A model generated the notes under the pieces. It did not search any database. It had not been told where the DNA came from and saw only the letters and a program-made list of their open reading frames with translations. A DNA stretch of 64,000 bases from AP-15 sp963797115 (lineage in GTDB: Bacteria; Pseudomonadota; Alphaproteobacteria; ATCC43930; CGMCC-115725): positions 2,294,001 through 2,358,000 of the forward strand of contig CAWCOH010000001.1 of the NCBI GenBank assembly GCA_963797115.1, written 5' to 3'. How positions within the stretch are numbered: position 1 is the stretch's first letter; every line of letters starts with the position of its first letter. Of the stretch, positions 60,753-64,000 are shown piece after piece. The position numbers were made by a program, and so were the translations under genes.

Positions 60753-60835
60753 GAGCGGGTTGGCAAAGCGTAACCCGCCGACATGAGTTCCGCCGCGGCG
60801 GATGGCGGATTACGCTGCGCTCATCCGCCCTACGA
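60753..60835. repeat. REP-type palindromic repeat
   Basis: Two hairpins: GCGGGTTGGCAAAGCGTAACCCGC from about 60756 forms a stem of GCGGGTT/AACCCGC, and GGCGGATTACGCTGCGC then TCATCCGCC from 60804 to 60829 pairs GGCGGAT with ATCCGCC. The latter string is a widely dispersed proteobacterial repeat. It lies between the beta-propeller gene start and the amidohydrolase stop, and near the RAYT gene. Confidence 0.8.
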
Positions 60836-60845
60836 ACGACGACCG

Positions 60846-61688
60846 CTAACCTTTCTTCGGCGACCAGCCATAAGCCTTGGCACAGGCGCCGCCCATCAGC
60901 ACCGCCCGTTCGTCGTTGCTCAGGCGGTCGGTCTTCTGGAAGGGCTCGACGGCCTGCTCGTAATTGACGACGGCGAACGCGCGCGTCCAATCCGTGCCCC
61001 ACAAGCAGCGGTTGAAACCCCAGGCATCGAACACGCGGGCGAGCGGGTCCCAAATATCCGGGAACGGATACGGCTCGTGCGACAACGTGCAGGCGCCGCT
61101 GACCTTGATCACCGCGTTCGGGCGCTTGGCGAGCTCCAAAACCTTGGGCAGGTCGGCCCAGGGCTGAGGCGGGGCGGGCGGCACGCGCGGCTGCATGATG
61201 GCCAGATGGTCGATGATGAACCGCGTGTCGGGGTGGCGATCGATCAGCGCGGTCCCCGCGTCCAGATTGCCCCAGAACAGGACATTGACCGGAAAATCGT
61301 GGCGAGCGGCCGCATTTGCGGTCCGGTCGAGGCCCGGGTCGTCCGGCGCCCGGTTCGCCTCCTTGGTCAGCATGATGCGGATGCCGACGGCACCCGGCGT
61401 CTTCTTCCAGTCGGCGATGACATCGGCCACCGCCGGATCGTCCGGGTTGACCGGCTTGACGATCGCGAAGCGGCCGGGATGGGCCTGTTGCACCTCAACC
61501 GCATAGCTGGCGTCGTACTGGTACATCGAAAAGGCGGAGATGAAGATCGCACCGTCGACGCCGACCTTGTCCATCGCCGCCACCATCTCGTCGCCCGTGA
61601 CGTGATCCGGCCAGTTCGGCACGCTGTGCCAGGGTCGCTTCGGAGTGTTCGCCTCGTAGACATGGACCTGGGAATTGATGATCGTCAT
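60846..61688 (-). CDS. Amidohydrolase family 2 (metal-dependent hydrolase)
   Basis: A 280-residue TIM-barrel hydrolase: TIINSQVHVYEANTPKRPW at the N-terminus, DKVGVDGAIFISAFSMYQYD, FIIDHLAIMQPRVPP with the family His, and CLWGTDWTRAF with the metal Asp near the C-terminus. Start ATG 61688 has a GGAGCCTCC-complement purine site upstream. Relatives include 2-pyrone-4,6-dicarboxylate lactonases and other decarboxylases. The HxH at the N-terminus reads QVH, so metal binding may be atypical. Operon with the EamA transporter upstream is possible (32-base gap). Confidence 0.86.
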   Translation of the reverse strand: MTIINSQVHVYEANTPKRPWHSVPNWPDHVTGDEMVAAMDKVGVDGAIFISAFSMYQYDASYAVEVQQAHPGRFAIVKPVNPDDPAVADVIADWKKTPGAVGIRIMLTKEANRAPDDPGLDRTANAAARHDFPVNVLFWGNLDAGTALIDRHPDTRFIIDHLAIMQPRVPPAPPQPWADLPKVLELAKRPNAVIKVSGACTLSHEPYPFPDIWDPLARVFDAWGFNRCLWGTDWTRAFAVVNYEQAVEPFQKTDRLSNDERAVLMGGACAKAYGWSPKKG

Positions 61689-61720
61689 CGGGGAGGCTCC
61701 TTTGTGCGACGCGAGTTTGG

Positions 61721-62767
61721 CTATAATGGCAGGTTCGTGTCCAGAGGGCCGCTGGCGAGGCGGTACCGCAGGAAGTTGGCGAGCGACGGTGGCAAGTCCA
61801 GCAACGCCGTGAGCGCTTCGGTGTCGAGCGAGACCAGAATCGAACCCAGCACCGCCGTGAACGCTCCGATCAAGACGGCGGCGTTCATCACCTCGTGATC
61901 GCGGTTGATCAATTGCGACAGGAACAGCCGGAAGACCAGGGAGAGCTGGAGGATCGGCGTCACCACCATCAGCGGCGCTACGGCAAGCGAGGCGTACACG
62001 AAGGCCTGGGAGATGGCGACCAGCACCGCCGAGGAGAGGAACCACGGCAGGTTTTCGCGCTTCACGGACTTGATGTCGGCCCAGGAGCCGGGCTTGAGCA
62101 GGATCAGCAGGAAGAACAGTGTCGCCGCCGTATAGGCGAGGCAGCCGCCGGCCGCCGTGCTGATGTCGGGTGCGTGCAGGAAGGCCTGTCGAGCCATCAG
62201 GGGCGAGCTGCCATAGCACATCGCCGCGCCCAGACCGAAGGTGTAGCCGGAAAACACGCGCGGCTGGAAGATCGGCTTCGCTACCGGGGCCGCCGCCGTT
62301 GGCGGCGCCGATGTCTTCCTCCTTCCCTTGCCGGTATTGCCTTGGGTGATGCCCTGGGTGATCAAGGAGCCGCCGAGCATCAAAGCCGAGCCGATTGCCT
62401 GCAGCACAGTGAATTTCTCGTGCAATATCATCACCGCCAATAGCATCGCGAATGGCACCTGCAGCTGGACGACCGGGGCGGTCAGGTTCACGCCCATCAG
62501 CTGGTTGGACTTATAGTTGCAATAGCGGCCAAGGACGAAATGCACCACACCCTGGCATGCCAACCAGGTGAGCGCCGCCATCGGGAAGACCGCGAGCTGG
62601 TGCAGCTCGCCGAATGCGATGGTCATGACCAGGAAAGAAAGTCCGCCGATCGGCACGGTCAGCGCCATGCCTTGCAGCACACTGCCAGTCACCACCCCCC
62701 TGCGCATCGTCACGTTGTTCAGCGCAAACGTAAACGCGCCAAGAGCAGCGTAAAGGACCCCAAGCAA
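61721..62767 (-). CDS. EamA/DMT superfamily transporter (TTG start)
   Basis: A 348-residue inner-membrane protein with about ten TM helices in two repeated halves, separated by a cytoplasmic Lys/Thr/Pro-rich loop (TGKGRRKTSAPPTAAAP). MLGVLYAALGAFTFALNNVT at the start and YTFGLGAAMCYGSSPLMARQ in the middle are the two EamA repeat openings. The start is TTG at 62767, eight bases after GAGGGG; no ATG is nearby in frame. Exports metabolites; substrate unknown. Its neighbour is the amidohydrolase. Confidence 0.82.
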   Translation of the reverse strand: MLGVLYAALGAFTFALNNVTMRRGVVTGSVLQGMALTVPIGGLSFLVMTIAFGELHQLAVFPMAALTWLACQGVVHFVLGRYCNYKSNQLMGVNLTAPVVQLQVPFAMLLAVMILHEKFTVLQAIGSALMLGGSLITQGITQGNTGKGRRKTSAPPTAAAPVAKPIFQPRVFSGYTFGLGAAMCYGSSPLMARQAFLHAPDISTAAGGCLAYTAATLFFLLILLKPGSWADIKSVKRENLPWFLSSAVLVAISQAFVYASLAVAPLMVVTPILQLSLVFRLFLSQLINRDHEVMNAAVLIGAFTAVLGSILVSLDTEALTALLDLPPSLANFLRYRLASGPLDTNLPL

Positions 62768-62828
62768 GGACTTGCCCCTCGAAGACTTATTGTTTTCCTC
62801 GTTTGTCTACAATGCCTTCGTCATACCG

Positions 62829-63089
62829 TCATGGCCCATTTTCGACGGCCAGACCGAAGCTGCTGCCGCGCCCCCTTCTTCCGCGCGGGCGTCGATCGGG
62901 TTGCTGTCGCCACCATCGGTGCTGCGGTAGGGGCCGTCCTGCGTCCCGACGAAGATCATATCCGGGTTGTTCGGATGCGCGAGGATGACCTGGACTTCGG
63001 GCATTTTTCGCAAGGACGAGCCGGCCTTGCGCAACGCTGCGTCGGTCCCAGCAAGGTTTCCCATCAAGGGCGGTGACGAGCACCCGCAT
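62829..63089 (-). pseudogene. N-terminal fragment of a BNR beta-propeller protein
   Basis: From ATG 63089 the frame gives RVLVTALDGKPCWDRRSVA; then after a shift near 63030, SSLRKMPEVQVILAHPNNP then DMIFVGTQDGPYRSTDGGD, the first Asp-box blade of a propeller. The rest is missing. Similar in kind to the intact gene at 59723-60700, but from a longer family member. Confidence 0.65.
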
Positions 63090-63300
63090 CTGCTACGCAG
63101 ATGAAGAAGACTTAAACCCGTCTGGGATCTCATAAAGGCGTACTGGGCAGACGGCTCTCCGGCACATTGTAATGCTTTGAGTTTGCTGGTGGTGCCGGCG
63201 ACAACGAATTCCAATACACCGTCGGTCTCAGTACTTCTAGGCGCCCCCTTTGACGCCCTAAGCTGGTTTCTGGACTGGTGCGAGGATCTGCGATGCGGCC

Positions 63301-64000
63301 TCAGTAGCTCGGCTTGGTCGGGAACGGCGTGAGCTGAAGCTCGTGCGTCCAGCACGACGGGTCCTGGGTGTGCAGGTAGTAGAACGCCTCGGCGATCTTT
63401 ATTGGATTGATTATGTGATCGCGTCGGTTCTGATTCCTCGGCAATGCCCGGGTGCCGGGCGAGTCGATGGTACCGTCGATCACGACGTTGGCCACATGCA
63501 CGCCGTGCTCGGAATACTCCTCGGTCAGCACCTGCGCCAGGGTGCGCATCATGACCCGGGGGTAGTACAGCGACTGTCCGGTCATGCGCTTCTTCCCGCG
63601 CAGCGAGCTAGAGTTGTTGGAGAAGAAGAACGACCCCTGGCCTTTCTTGCGCATCGCCGGCAGCACTTCCTTGGCGACGAGAAAGGGGCCGCGGCAGGCG
63701 ATGTGCAGTGCCGTGTCCAGGATTTCGACCGGGACGTGTTCGAGCAGCTCTTTGTCGGGCGGAAGATCGCGGCCTTCGAGGTAACCCGCGTTGTAGACCA
63801 GCACGTCCGGGTCGCCCGCTTCATGGCGGATCGTGGCGAATGCTGACGAGATCGAGTCCTGCGAGACCAGATCGAGCTCGACGATCATGCAGTCGCCGCC
63901 CTGCTCGCGGATCGCCGCTGCCAGCGCCGATGCGTTGGCCGCGGTGCGGGTCGTCAATACGGTGAAGAAACCCTCGCTCGCGAATTTCTGCGCAACGGCG
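63301..64000 (-). CDS. Short-chain dehydrogenase family protein (5' end outside window)
   Basis: About 233 residues are visible. The complement strand is open to the right edge, with KFASEGFFTVLTTRTAAN just after the missing glycine motif, then MIVELDLVSQDSISSAFATI, DPDVLVYNAGYLEGRDL (the NAG motif), GSFFFSNNSSSLRGKKRM with the catalytic Ser, and YYPRVMMRTLAQVL, in which Tyr is followed by Arg instead of the YxxxK Lys. The C-terminus is complete. The missing catalytic Lys makes classical SDR activity uncertain. The N-terminal Rossmann turn is not in the window. Confidence 0.82.
   Translation of the reverse strand, partial: AVAQKFASEGFFTVLTTRTAANASALAAAIREQGGDCMIVELDLVSQDSISSAFATIRHEAGDPDVLVYNAGYLEGRDLPPDKELLEHVPVEILDTALHIACRGPFLVAKEVLPAMRKKGQGSFFFSNNSSSLRGKKRMTGQSLYYPRVMMRTLAQVLTEEYSEHGVHVANVVIDGTIDSPGTRALPRNQNRRDHIINPIKIAEAFYYLHTQDPSCWTHELQLTPFPTKPSY

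Noticed and set aside
1..64000. CRISPR arrays, rRNA genes, riboswitches, phage structural genes
   Set aside because: Looked for regular spaced repeats, conserved rRNA stretches and typical riboswitch cores by eye; none was convincing.

Overview
The window looks like chromosomal DNA of a GC-rich alphaproteobacterium, probably a soil or water organism of the Hyphomicrobiales or Rhodospirillales type. This is inferred from composition and gene repertoire: class III adenylate cyclases carrying TPR domains, many TauD/TfdA dioxygenases, LLM-type flavin oxidoreductases, a Pot-type polyamine importer and GC-rich palindromic repeats. No rRNA, confident tRNA, CRISPR array or phage module was seen.

Layout. 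1-3 kb: an amine oxidase running off the left edge, a HAD dehalogenase, a DUF1194 VWA-like secreted protein and a YjbQ protein. 3.3-6.5 kb: two paralogous RHH/ParE toxin-antitoxin pairs flank a frameshifted adenylate cyclase-TPR gene, and the second pair abuts a truncated tandem cyclase. 6.5-11.2 kb: nitronate monooxygenase, a PEP mutase/isocitrate lyase-family protein, TauD, a soluble cyclase and a small NrtS-like membrane protein. 11.3-19.8 kb: a large diheme cytochrome with a GMC oxidoreductase, then TPR/DUF4331 and a pentapeptide-repeat potassium-channel-like protein. 20-24.7 kb: LLM oxidoreductase, Tag-like glycosylase, VOC protein, a cluster of three gene remnants and a DUF1223 protein. 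24.9-33 kb: carbohydrate genes (GH63-like hydrolase and a frameshifted glycogen phosphorylase), then a cyclase coupled to a Cys-rich periplasmic protein. 33.3-38.7 kb: a Rieske oxygenase and a potFABC-type operon. 38.8-44.6 kb: small catabolic enzymes. 44.6-49.2 kb: a decayed stretch with two TauD pseudogenes, a truncated SDR, an NmrA remnant, a possible IS6 scrap and a GNAT gene with a stop. 49.3-51.8 kb: an IS91-like element bounded by 17-bp inverted repeats. 52-64 kb: a PncC/NMN-adenylyltransferase fusion, GST and LLM genes, a broken gentisate-dioxygenase-like gene, amidohydrolase fragments around a Tat-exported NTF2-like gene, a PD-(D/E)XK protein, a RAYT transposase with a REP-type repeat, a beta-propeller protein, an amidohydrolase, an EamA transporter and an SDR running off the right edge.

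Functional picture. Most intact genes are accessory catabolic or redox enzymes with no single pathway. The clearest functional units are the polyamine importer, the cytochrome/GMC pair, the glycogen/glucoside genes and the cyclase/Cys-rich pair.

A striking property is the number of single-base indels and point nonsense changes in otherwise well-preserved genes: cyclase at about 5.11 kb, toxin 5.97, DUF4331 17.33, glgP 29.62, TauD 45.6-47.1, GNAT 48.96, IS91 transposase 51.06 and the cupin gene 55.6-55.9. Some may be assembly errors. Others, such as the deletions and truncations at 22.9-23.9 kb and in pckA, are real decay.
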